Below, piece after piece: positions 1 to 5,328 of a stretch of DNA of 5,328 nt; within the stretch, counting starts at the first letter, position 1, and each line of letters opens with the position of its first letter. The DNA lies in assembly GCA_021781775.1 (NCBI GenBank), contig JAJXWE010000154.1:1-5328 (forward strand), read 5' to 3'. A program made the position numbers and the translations under genes. The notes below the pieces were generated by a model, which was not told the origin of the DNA, did no database searches, and saw nothing but the letters and a program-made list of their open reading frames with translations. The DNA is from Pseudomonadota bacterium. Lineage in GTDB: Bacteria > Pseudomonadota > Gammaproteobacteria > Steroidobacterales > Steroidobacteraceae.

Positions 1-1039
1 GGGCGAATATCGCAGCGAGCAACAGGGCTCGGCGCGAGGCATGCATGAGAGCGGCCGAAAAGCTTCGTGACAATACCGCAATGGGCGTGTCCGGCGTCGT
101 CTCCGGGTAGGCGCTCAGCTGGCCATTGACGAGGACGTACACTTTGGCCCCCTGCAGCTGCGGCACGTGCATCGGCAGAATGTCCGCGAGATTGGAGGCA
201 ACAAAGAACGGCAGGGTCGTGCCACCGTCCACGTGCATCTCGTCATATGTCTTGCCGTCACCGCGCACACGAATGATGACCGGCGGGAAAACCCCGGGAA
301 TGCTCGCCGAGGCGACCAGCACCTGCGCGAACAGCTTACGCGCGGCCGGGCCGCCGTGTTCGGCGATCAAACCCATGTTCCAGATGACCGACTCCTGCTT
401 GTCGACGTCCGTCGTGGCAACCAGGAGCAGACGGCCCTGGCGGGCCTGGGCGGCAACCGCGCGAATCAGGCGAGAGGTAACGAAGTGGTCGACCAGCTCG
501 ACGAGCGGTCCATCCCGGTAAATCCCGGGATGAAAGAGAAACCCCAGCCAGGGGCGCGTCTGCAGCAGATGGTCGACCCGGTGGCTATCGAAGGCCTCCT
601 TCATCTGCACGTCCCAGGACGGGCCCAGAAAAGCGAACGGAGCGAGCAGCGCCCCGGCGCTGACGCCAGTGACCACCTGGAACGTCGGTCGCCTGCCCAC
701 ACGCGTCAACCCGTACAGCGCACCCGCACCGAACGCGCCGCCGGCGCCACCGCCGGACAGGGCCAGAATTTGAATCGGCGCAGCACCGGCGGCCGCGCGC
801 AGCGTCCGCACGGTGGCGCGCAGGTGCGCTTGCAGGTAGGCGCGATCGTTGCTCAGGAACCGAACACTGCGCGGAAAGCCAGGCGGAGCAACCTGGGCGA
901 TCAACACCGGCGGCGCCGCAAGCCGCGGCGTGGCACACGCTGCAAGCATGCCGCCCAGCACCAGGGCGATGCCCCCGCGCCAGGGCGCGCGGCGCGCAAT
1001 CAGGCGTGTCGGTGTGCTTGCGGTCGGGCAATTAAGCAT
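1..1039 (-). CDS. Patatin-like phospholipase, lipoprotein (3' end beyond window)
   Basis: Predicted acyl hydrolase (phospholipase A/lipase type) of the patatin family, anchored to the cell envelope as a lipoprotein. The frame stays open for 346 codons from an ATG at 1039 to the window edge, so the C-terminus is missing. Residues 12-35 form a lipoprotein signal (arginine-rich stretch, hydrophobic IALVLGGM, lipobox LAAC with Cys35). Ala at +2 suggests outer-membrane sorting by the Lol rule. Patatin motifs appear in order: glycine-rich oxyanion loop SGGGAGGAFGAG (95-106), nucleophile elbow GVSAG with Ser127, block ASASIPGVFPPV (243-254), and DGG with catalytic Asp271. The Ser-Asp dyad is therefore intact. 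No strong Shine-Dalgarno precedes the ATG; an in-frame TTG lies 33 bases upstream, but it would put the signal peptide far from the N-terminus. The gene is divergent from the membrane-protein gene at 1163. The family is secure; the substrate is unknown. Confidence 0.93.
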   Translation of the reverse strand, partial: MLNCPTASTPTRLIARRAPWRGGIALVLGGMLAACATPRLAAPPVLIAQVAPPGFPRSVRFLSNDRAYLQAHLRATVRTLRAAAGAAPIQILALSGGGAGGAFGAGALYGLTRVGRRPTFQVVTGVSAGALLAPFAFLGPSWDVQMKEAFDSHRVDHLLQTRPWLGFLFHPGIYRDGPLVELVDHFVTSRLIRAVAAQARQGRLLLVATTDVDKQESVIWNMGLIAEHGGPAARKLFAQVLVASASIPGVFPPVIIRVRGDGKTYDEMHVDGGTTLPFFVASNLADILPMHVPQLQGAKVYVLVNGQLSAYPETTPDTPIAVLSRSFSAALMHASRRALLLAAIFA

Positions 1040-1072
1040 ACTGAGGAGTGATTCGAGCGCTCCGACCGGCAA

Positions 1073-1081
1073 ATCATACCA
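1073..1081 (-). promoter_or_regulatory. Extended -10 promoter of the patatin-like gene
   Basis: Read on the minus strand this is TGGTATGAT: a TGn extension followed by TATGAT, five of six matches to the sigma-70 -10 consensus. The hexamer 17 bases upstream (TCCGGC) is a poor -35, which is typical for extended -10 promoters. Transcription would begin around 1066, leaving a leader of about 27 bases before the ATG at 1039. This is inferred from motif and position only. Confidence 0.4.
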
Positions 1082-1150
1082 CCGGGCCCCGGGTGGCCGG
1101 ACACAGACGGCCCCGAAGGGTCGGAATGCGCGATTTGCGGCTGAATTGGA

Positions 1151-1156
1151 TACTAT
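1151..1156 (+). promoter_or_regulatory. Possible -10 element for a leaderless transcript
   Basis: TACTAT (four of six matches to TATAAT) ends six bases before the GTG at 1163. A start site the usual 6-7 bases downstream would fall on or next to that GTG. No Shine-Dalgarno sequence lies between, so a leaderless mRNA is possible. No good -35 hexamer is visible at the normal distance, so the support is modest. Confidence 0.25.
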
Positions 1157-1162
1157 GTTCCT

Positions 1163-1621
1163 GTGAGTATCGTTAGACCCGGTGAGATTCGGCACGTGGT
1201 TCGTCGTGAGTGGCGCCTGATGGCCTCGGTGCTGCTAGCCGCCGTTCTGTGCGGCGGGCCCCTGGTGTACGGATTGGGCTGGGGTGTGCCGCAGTGGGCC
1301 ATGCTGTTTCGCGGCGAACTCGACGCAGAGTTCACCGCCTACGGCGGTTGGGCGGTCAGCCTTGGGGTCGTCGCGATCGGTGCAGCCCTGGCGGGCGGTT
1401 GCCTGGCCCTGTGCTGGTTGCGCGCGACGACGACTTACCTGCCCGTTGGACTTGGTCTGCTGGCAATCATTGTGTTCGTCGCACTCGGCATGCCGACGCA
1501 GATCCAGGGCCAGATCGACGCGGCGGTCAGTGTGGCGATCGTGGCACTATGCGCACTGCTGGTCGTCAGAGTCTTTGCCGCGGCCGTCAGAGCCCGGCTC
1601 GCGAGACGCTATCGCGCCTAG
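1163..1621 (+). CDS. Hypothetical four-helix inner-membrane protein
   Basis: A 152-residue protein I do not recognise. It begins with a short basic cytoplasmic segment (residues 1-18, with RREWR). Four hydrophobic segments follow at about 20-38, 63-86, 93-110 and 120-139, and it ends in an arginine-rich tail (RARLARRYRA), a topology with both ends in the cytoplasm. The loop at 40-60 (WGVPQWAMLFRGELDAEF) would face the periplasm. The competing frame across this stretch is arginine-rich and looks like a shadow. The GTG at 1163 is the only usable start before an in-frame stop at 1142. It lacks a ribosome binding site, and an internal ATG at 1220 is an alternative that would remove the basic N-terminus. 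The stop lies 98 bases before the transporter gene, so co-transcription is possible. No catalytic motif is visible. Confidence 0.72.
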   Translation: MSIVRPGEIRHVVRREWRLMASVLLAAVLCGGPLVYGLGWGVPQWAMLFRGELDAEFTAYGGWAVSLGVVAIGAALAGGCLALCWLRATTTYLPVGLGLLAIIVFVALGMPTQIQGQIDAAVSVAIVALCALLVVRVFAAAVRARLARRYRA

Positions 1622-1706
1622 GGCACCTGAATTCCGCGCCGGCAGCGGACGGGGGCAGCGGGACCTGCTTTTGGGCCGTGCGCCCACCGACCGCCGCGGT
1701 ACGCTC

Positions 1707-1710
1707 GAGG
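1707..1710 (+). promoter_or_regulatory. Ribosome binding site fixing the AI-2E transporter start
   Basis: GAGG sits nine bases before the ATG at 1720. The other in-frame ATG, at 1768, has no purine-rich site in front of it. This favours the upstream start, which adds 16 polar residues to the N-terminus. Confidence 0.55.
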
Positions 1711-1719
1711 ATCACCGTG

Positions 1720-2820
1720 ATGCAGCACGAGAACCGCAAGTCACCCGTCAGCAACGGCCGCTTCGCGATGACTGACTCGCGCTTCTACGGCCGCGTCTTC
1801 GGGCTTGCGGCCGCCGCGGCGCTCGCCTACCTGCTGTTCAAGGTGCTCACTCCGCTGCGTGAGGCGCTCGGGTGGGCGGTCGTGCTCGCCTTCATGCTGC
1901 ATCCTCTGCACCGGCGGCTCGCCCGCCGGCTACGGGGGCACCCCGGGGTGTCGGCGGGGATTCTCACCACCGCGACACCGCTGATCGTCCTCGCGCCGCT
2001 GACCCTGCTCGGTATCGTATTCATCGAGGAGGCCATTGAGCTGCTGCGCCAGCTGCATCAACACCCGTTCATCGGCTTCCCGGCACTCCTCGAACGGGCC
2101 ACACAATATCCACTGCTCGGCCCCGCGTTGAACTGGCTGTCGCGCTACGTGCCTTTGCAACCGGACCTGCATGCGTGGCTCACCGGGGCAAGCACCGAAC
2201 TGCTCAAATCTGCCGCCGCCGCCGGGGGAAATGTCGCGTTCGTGCTGTTCGGGACGGTGATCAGCTTCTTCATGATGCTGTTCCTGCTCTTCTTCCTGCT
2301 CCGCGACGGCGAGAGGTTCGTGAGGCAGTGCATCGCGCTGGTGCCGTTACCCGCGGAACGGCGCGACCCGCTGTTGAAGTACCTTGCGGACGTCACCCGC
2401 GCAGTCGTTTACGGTTCCACCGTGACGGCGATCGTCCAGGGCCTGCTCGTCGCGGGCGGGTTCGCACTGGCGGGCATCCCCTCACCACTGGTATTCGGTG
2501 TCGTCGCCACGATCGCATCGCTCCTACCAGCCGGTGCCATGGCGGTCCTGGTGCCGGCAGTCCTTTACCTGTTGATCCAGGCGCAGTGGGGCACAGCGAT
2601 ATTCCTGGCACTGTGGGGTGCCGGACTCGTGCTCGTGGAAAACGTGATCCGGCCGCTACTGACCGCCCACCGCGCCAAGGTATCGACCCTCGCCGTATTT
2701 GTCGGGGCCGTCGGCGGAGTCAGCGCATTTGGCGTTCTGGGCCTGGTCCTCGGGCCGGTCCTGCTCAGCTTCGTAGTCGCAATCGTCCGCTTCCTGACTG
2801 AGCCAGGAACTTACCGGTAG
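1720..2820 (+). CDS. AI-2E family transporter (PerM/YdiK-type membrane protein)
   Basis: A 366-residue multi-pass inner-membrane protein of the AI-2E transporter family, whose members include AI-2 exporters and Na+/H+ antiporters; the substrate cannot be told from sequence. Two helices lie at about 26-45 and 49-63, followed by a helix at 80-104. A long polar segment (105-170) is the soluble domain typical of the family. A further helix at 172-194 ends in FLLRDGERF, a common family signature. After the amphipathic YLADVTRAVVYGS region come helices at about 235-251, 257-285 and 289-306. The C-terminal block is characteristic: ENVIRPLL (307-314), RAKVSTLAVFVG (318-329), then AFGVLGLVLGPVLL (336-349). 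The length is normal for the family. The frame is open upstream to 1210, but that part is arginine-rich and overlaps the membrane-protein gene, so it is not coding here. The gene converges on the urcA-type gene downstream. Confidence 0.93.
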   Translation: MQHENRKSPVSNGRFAMTDSRFYGRVFGLAAAAALAYLLFKVLTPLREALGWAVVLAFMLHPLHRRLARRLRGHPGVSAGILTTATPLIVLAPLTLLGIVFIEEAIELLRQLHQHPFIGFPALLERATQYPLLGPALNWLSRYVPLQPDLHAWLTGASTELLKSAAAAGGNVAFVLFGTVISFFMMLFLLFFLLRDGERFVRQCIALVPLPAERRDPLLKYLADVTRAVVYGSTVTAIVQGLLVAGGFALAGIPSPLVFGVVATIASLLPAGAMAVLVPAVLYLLIQAQWGTAIFLALWGAGLVLVENVIRPLLTAHRAKVSTLAVFVGAVGGVSAFGVLGLVLGPVLLSFVVAIVRFLTEPGTYR

Positions 2821-2886
2821 GCCCGGCATCGCCGAACACGCTCAGCGATCCGAGCCGTCCGGCCCGGGCACGACATCCGGCAGCGA

Positions 2887-2929
2887 GGCCGGCACGCGAG
2901 CGATTGGGTTGGGGGCCCGCGCGCCGGCC
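2887..2929. terminator. GC-rich stem-loop between convergent genes, possible bidirectional terminator
   Basis: The arm at 2887-2898 (GGCCGGCACGCG) pairs with 2918-2929 (CGCGCGCCGGCC), giving eleven pairs with a single A-C mismatch and a 19-base loop. It lies 66 bases after the transporter stop and 8 bases after the end of the opposing UrcA-family gene. That suits a shared 3' structure. There is no clear U tract on either strand, so it is not a classical intrinsic terminator. Confidence 0.4.
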
Positions 2930-2936
2930 GCTTCGT

Positions 2937-3341
2937 TCAGGCCTTCTTCTCGAGCACCTTGGCGACCGCGACCGCGAGGCGCGCCTGGCGCATCGCATTG
3001 GCTTCAGCCTTCAGGGCGCAGGCATGGGTCTCCGGCGGAGTCATCAAAGAGACGCCATCGAGCCGCTGGCATGCCGCCCGCGCGGCAATTCGAAGCCGTT
3101 TGATCAACCTTGCCGCCCCTGCGCGGGTCGTCAGATCGAGGTCCCCATAGCCGACGGCTCCCGTGATCGTCAGAACCTCCACGCGCCCACCCAAGCTCGA
3201 GCGTCCGAGGACGGTCACGATCACCGGCGCGGCGTTCACCGTCACCGGCACCATGCGGTTGGCCGCGCTGGCCGTGGCAGCAACGCCAAGACCGGCGATG
3301 ACCAGCGGAAGGCTCCATCGGAGAAGATGTTTCGTTTGCAT
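2937..3341 (-). CDS. UrcA family secreted protein
   Basis: A 134-residue exported protein of the UrcA family, whose function is not established. The start is the ATG at 3341, because AAGAGGG (3353-3347 on this strand) precedes it by five bases; the frame is open 34 codons further upstream without support. Residues 1-26 are a Sec signal peptide: basic MQTKHLLR, a hydrophobic core LPLVIAGLGVAA, and a likely signal peptidase I site at ATASA/AN. After a short valine-rich strand and GRSSLGGRVEV comes the family signature VGYGDLDLTTRAGAARL (63-79), then RIAARAAC with Cys91. A second cysteine at 108 in a HAC motif and the alanine-rich helix AVAVAKVL (123-130) follow. The two cysteines, conserved in position in the family, could form a periplasmic disulfide. 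It stands alone, convergent with the transporter and divergent from the downstream region. Confidence 0.9.
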   Translation of the reverse strand: MQTKHLLRWSLPLVIAGLGVAATASAANRMVPVTVNAAPVIVTVLGRSSLGGRVEVLTITGAVGYGDLDLTTRAGAARLIKRLRIAARAACQRLDGVSLMTPPETHACALKAEANAMRQARLAVAVAKVLEKKA

Positions 3342-3346
3342 TGCGA

Positions 3347-3353
3347 CCCTCTT
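3347..3353 (-). promoter_or_regulatory. Ribosome binding site fixing the UrcA-family start
   Basis: AAGAGGG on the minus strand, five bases before the ATG at 3341. This strong Shine-Dalgarno match, together with the signal peptide that begins directly at that ATG, rules out the longer 168-residue reading that would start at 3443. Confidence 0.7.
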
Positions 3354-3372
3354 CGCGTAAATCGTGTATCGC

Positions 3373-3422
3373 ACGGATGGACTTTTTGCACCGTAGCGCT
3401 CGGTGATTACGTGGCCATCCGT
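3373..3422. promoter_or_regulatory. Nested inverted repeat upstream of the UrcA-family gene
   Basis: The perfect 8-bp arms ACGGATGG (3373-3380) and CCATCCGT (3415-3422) enclose a second inverted repeat. The inner arms are CACCG (3389-3393) and CGGTG (3401-3405), around a loop containing AGCGCT. The element ends 31 bases before the ATG at 3341. It could be a two-fold regulator site or, if transcribed, a leader structure. A weak -10-like GATACA lies at 3370-3365 on the minus strand, just inside it. Confidence 0.35.
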
Positions 3423-3443
3423 ACTTGGCGCAATCGGTGACAT

Positions 3444-4074
3444 TCGTCAGTTCCGAAACGCCGCGCGCTCTGCCGTAGGTACGGAACGGCATACCCCGGG
3501 ACTGCCTCCGATCGACGATCAGAATCGGCCACATGGCCCGGAGCGTGCAGATGACTGCCATCGCACATCCGGACCGCGGCGCATCCACCCGTCCGATGGT
3601 GGCGCAACATGTTTGAATTTCCATCGCCCGACTCTGCAAGCCTCAACGCGGCGATGTCCGCCGGCAGGCTTGTCACCGATTATCGAGTGCCGCTGGAATT
3701 CAACTACATCGACGCCGACCGGCTACATAGGAAAATCGTTGAAGCCGGCGGTGATTCGCCCTGTGCGCCAGGCCGACACAATCGTTGTGAATTCACTCGG
3801 CGCCTCGATCGCCGTTCGATCGACCTCTGCGGACTGCAAGTCGTGTCGGACCGGCAGCCGGGTCGGCTTTGCGCGCGATTCGGCGTGCTGGTAGGCTCAG
3901 CGGTGAAGACGTTTCCGCTGACCAAGCGCTGAGTCCACCGCGACCACGATCCTCCCGGTGGGCGCTGTCCGGCGCGCGCGGTCCCGTCAGACGCCCGAAC
4001 TGCCGCCGAGAGACCGAACCGCTCGGCAGCCCCGGTCGAATCTGCTCGGCCGGCGCATCCAACGGACCGCCTGA
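3444..4074. other. Divergent intergenic region with no firmly supported gene
   Basis: The stretch lies between the UrcA-family gene (minus) and the CPBP protease gene (plus). Open frames in it are mostly arginine-, serine- and cysteine-rich with no recognisable domain. A few short inverted repeats are present, for example GTTCCG at 3450-3455 with CGGAAC at 3482-3487, and TGCCGT at 3471-3476 with ACGGCA at 3486-3491. These may be chance in GC-rich DNA. The one ORF that is not clearly a shadow is listed separately. Confidence 0.5.
3609..3932 (+). CDS. Weak candidate ORF, unknown 107-residue protein
   Basis: Not recognised. An ATG-initiated frame encodes 107 residues. The first half looks protein-like (for example LVTDYRVPLEFNYIDADRLH at about 21-40, followed by a short charged helix). 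The second half is rich in arginine and cysteine, as expected from non-coding GC-rich sequence. About two-thirds of third codon positions are G or C, only slightly above the background. No Shine-Dalgarno precedes the ATG. It could be a small orphan gene, a remnant whose frame is lost near residue 48, or chance. Confidence 0.22.
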   Translation: MFEFPSPDSASLNAAMSAGRLVTDYRVPLEFNYIDADRLHRKIVEAGGDSPCAPGRHNRCEFTRRLDRRSIDLCGLQVVSDRQPGRLCARFGVLVGSAVKTFPLTKR

Positions 4075-4086
4075 CCTGAATTCAGG
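4075..4086. promoter_or_regulatory. 12-bp perfect palindrome overlapping the CPBP ribosome binding site
   Basis: CCTGAATTCAGG is a perfect palindrome, 13 bases before the GTG at 4100. Its last three bases are part of the Shine-Dalgarno sequence AGGGGAG (4084-4090). A dimeric regulator bound here, or base pairing of the two halves in the mRNA, could limit access to the start. Function is inferred from symmetry and position only. Confidence 0.35.
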
Positions 4087-4090
4087 GGAG
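4084..4090 (+). promoter_or_regulatory. Ribosome binding site fixing the CPBP protease start
   Basis: AGGGGAG lies nine bases before the GTG at 4100. It is the strongest such site in front of this frame. It excludes the longer reading from 3869, whose extra 77 residues look non-coding. Confidence 0.65.
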
Positions 4091-4099
4091 TCGTGCATC

Positions 4100-4801
4100 G
4101 TGGGCCATTCCGCGACATCGGACCGGCAACCGGTCGGCAAGATTTCAGTTCGTCTGTGGTCAGTGCTGGGATTGGCTGTGATCCTGGTCTATGCCCTCGC
4201 CCCGCTGACGCAGCGGAACGTCTCGCTCGGGAGAGCACACGATGATTTCGTGGCCATGAGCCGCGATTGGATCGTGGTTCTGCTGCTCGCCATCCTGGGT
4301 TTTGGATTTCAGCGGCGTGATCCGGGCTTCTTCGGACTGCGCATGCCCGGGTGGCTCGACGTCCTGACGATGTTTGCATGCTTTGCGGTGACCTCCGTCC
4401 TGGTCGTTGGTTTGACCGAGATTCCTCCGGTTCATCGCGCACTTCTCGCCGTACCGAACCAGCGCCTGGCTGCGATTCCCTTTGATGTTCGGCTGGGCCT
4501 GGTGCTGACGGCCGGGATCTGCGAGGAGTCGATCTTCCGTGGATACCTCATTGAGCAGATTCGTGACTGGACGGGATCGGTCAGCGCTGGCGGCTTGGTG
4601 TCTTTGATCCTGTTTTCACTGCCGCATGCTTGGTTCTACGGCTTCAGCCTCGCGCTGCTTGTGCCCGCGTTACTCGGCGGTTCGTTGATCGTGCTCTACG
4701 TCCTGCGGCGCAATCTGCCGGTCTGCATCCTCATGCACGTGATGGTGGACGGATATTCCCTTCTCCTCGTACCAGCCGTCTTGCGGGCGCACGGGAGCTG
4801 A
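4100..4801 (+). CDS. CPBP family intramembrane metalloprotease (CAAX/Abi type)
   Basis: A 233-residue multi-pass membrane protein of the CPBP family, which includes Rce1-type CAAX proteases and bacterial Abi/bacteriocin-related proteins. The signature motifs are all present. Motif 1 is EESIFRG, with the Glu142-Glu143 pair and Arg147. Motif 2 is FSLPH, with Phe172 and His176. Motif 3 is HVMVD, with His213 and Asp217. The Glu and His residues fit the family's proposed metal site and catalytic base, so the enzyme is probably active; the substrate is unknown. Hydrophobic segments lie at about 17-36, 57-70, 86-106, 130-140, 161-175, 180-202 and 206-228. The start is a GTG with a good ribosome binding site, giving a typical length. 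No bacteriocin or quorum-sensing partner gene is visible nearby, so a role in immunity or signalling is not supported by context. Confidence 0.92.
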   Translation: MGHSATSDRQPVGKISVRLWSVLGLAVILVYALAPLTQRNVSLGRAHDDFVAMSRDWIVVLLLAILGFGFQRRDPGFFGLRMPGWLDVLTMFACFAVTSVLVVGLTEIPPVHRALLAVPNQRLAAIPFDVRLGLVLTAGICEESIFRGYLIEQIRDWTGSVSAGGLVSLILFSLPHAWFYGFSLALLVPALLGGSLIVLYVLRRNLPVCILMHVMVDGYSLLLVPAVLRAHGS

Positions 4802-5328
4802 CGAGCAAGCGGGTGGATGGGCCGTCGGCCAGGTTCATCTCGCAGGATACGGACGCCCCCCCCCCCGACGTGACGGCATTCGCGGCCGCCCGGGGAGCGC
4901 GTACACGGGAGCCGGTCGGCGCTCTCGGCCACTGACCGTAGACTGTCACAAATCCACCGTATGCTCGCGCGTCAGCGTTGTTGGGCGAGGGAATGGTCCG
5001 GTGCTCGAGCCGCGAACGGGTAACCACAGTCGCCGGCAAGCGACGAAGTGCTCGAGTGCACAGGGGAGTCTCCAGGGCCGCTCGGGGCGTTATGCCCGCC
5101 CAGTCACGACCGCTACGTCATGGAACTCTGCCGCTCTGCGCTGGGTCACACAGTGCGACCCCTGGGTAGTCAAAGCACATGGGATGCAGGTCGCTCTGCG
5201 CAGACACGTCCCGCACTGCACATCGTCTCGGGCCGGGGTCGAACCCGACTGCCGATTTCCCGGGCGGCTCGCACACCCGATTCAGCCGAGTCAAGGGTGC
5301 GCGATGGACGCTGGCAGCGGGTTCGCGA
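4802..5328. other. Region without a supported gene; possible tail of a minus-strand gene at the right edge
   Basis: No frame here shows a recognisable domain, and the short open frames are arginine- and serine-rich. On the minus strand one frame is open from the window edge (5327) to a TGA at 5120-5118, encoding about 69 residues. It has a fairly high share of G/C third positions and could be the C-terminus of a gene starting beyond the window, but nothing in it is recognisable. A 10-base direct repeat CGCTCTGCGC occurs at 5132-5141 and 5192-5201. No tRNA or other known RNA is evident. Confidence 0.4.
4856..4866 (+). repeat. Homopolymer tract of 11 C
   Basis: Eleven consecutive cytosines lie 55 bases downstream of the CPBP protease stop, in DNA with no supported gene. 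Tracts of this length are prone to slippage in replication and to length errors in sequencing. No start codon or good promoter spacing near it suggests a phase-variable switch. Confidence 0.9.

Noticed and set aside
585..1031. Minus-strand 148-residue frame and plus-strand frames across 126-1166
   Set aside because: They overlap the patatin-like gene, which has all family motifs in its own frame. Their composition (arginine- and cysteine-rich) is that of shadows.
1210..1719. Long upstream extension of the AI-2E transporter frame to 1210
   Set aside because: The extra 170 residues are arginine-, glycine- and proline-rich, overlap the membrane-protein gene in another frame, and the transporter has a good ribosome binding site at 1707-1710 for the ATG at 1720.
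3342..3443. N-terminal extension of the UrcA-family protein to 3443
   Set aside because: It would bury the signal peptide 34 residues inside the protein, has no ribosome binding site, and runs through the nested inverted repeat.
3869..4099. N-terminal extension of the CPBP protease to 3869
   Set aside because: The extra 77 residues are arginine- and serine-rich with no family similarity, and the strong AGGGGAG site supports the GTG at 4100.
4100..4801. CPBP protease as a bacteriocin immunity or abortive-infection gene
   Set aside because: The family fits, but no bacteriocin precursor, export gene or toxin-like partner is visible on either side, so the context does not support such a role.
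5001..5056. Direct repeat GTGCTCGAG at 5001-5009 and 5048-5056
   Set aside because: A nine-base repeat within several hundred GC-rich bases is expected by chance, and there is no third copy or flanking similarity.
4978..5169. 63-residue plus-strand ORF
   Set aside because: Arginine-, serine- and glycine-rich composition, no recognisable domain and no convincing ribosome binding site.
5234..5247. tRNA T-arm-like sequence (CGGG, GTCGAA, CCCG)
   Set aside because: The stem is only four pairs with a six-base loop, and no acceptor stem, anticodon arm or D arm can be built around it on either strand.

Overview
The window is GC-rich (roughly two-thirds G+C by eye) and reads like a chromosomal segment of a Gram-negative proteobacterium. 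Three things point there: a lipoprotein with an LAAC lipobox, a Sec-exported UrcA-family protein (a family seen mainly in Alphaproteobacteria and some Gammaproteobacteria such as Steroidobacter-like lineages), and ordinary proteobacterial membrane families. I cannot name the genus.

Layout, left to right. (1) Positions 1-1039, minus strand: a patatin-like phospholipase made as a lipoprotein, with its C-terminus cut off by the window edge. (2) Positions 1040-1162: a divergent promoter region, with an extended -10 element facing the patatin gene and a -10-like element facing right. (3) Positions 1163-1621, plus: a 152-residue membrane protein of unknown function, possibly with a leaderless GTG start. 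(4) Positions 1720-2820, plus: an AI-2E (PerM-type) family transporter. (5) Positions 2821-2936: a convergent intergenic gap with a long GC-rich stem-loop. (6) Positions 2937-3341, minus: a secreted UrcA-family protein, preceded by a nested inverted repeat. (7) Positions 3342-4099: a mostly gene-free divergent region with one weak candidate ORF. (8) Positions 4100-4801, plus: a CPBP-family (CAAX/Abi) intramembrane metalloprotease whose ribosome binding site overlaps a perfect 12-bp palindrome. (9) Positions 4802-5328: no supported gene, an 11-base C tract near its left end, and possibly the tail of a minus-strand gene entering from the right.

Every recognisable product is membrane-bound or exported: an outer-membrane or periplasmic lipase-like lipoprotein, a small membrane protein, a multi-pass transporter, a secreted small protein and a membrane protease. 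They do not form an obvious pathway. Only the pair at 1163-2820 could share a transcript. I found no mobile element, CRISPR array, tRNA or rRNA, and no convincing evidence of a new multi-gene system. The items most worth a second look are small: the palindrome over the CPBP ribosome binding site, the nested inverted repeat before urcA, the poly-C tract and the leaderless-looking start.
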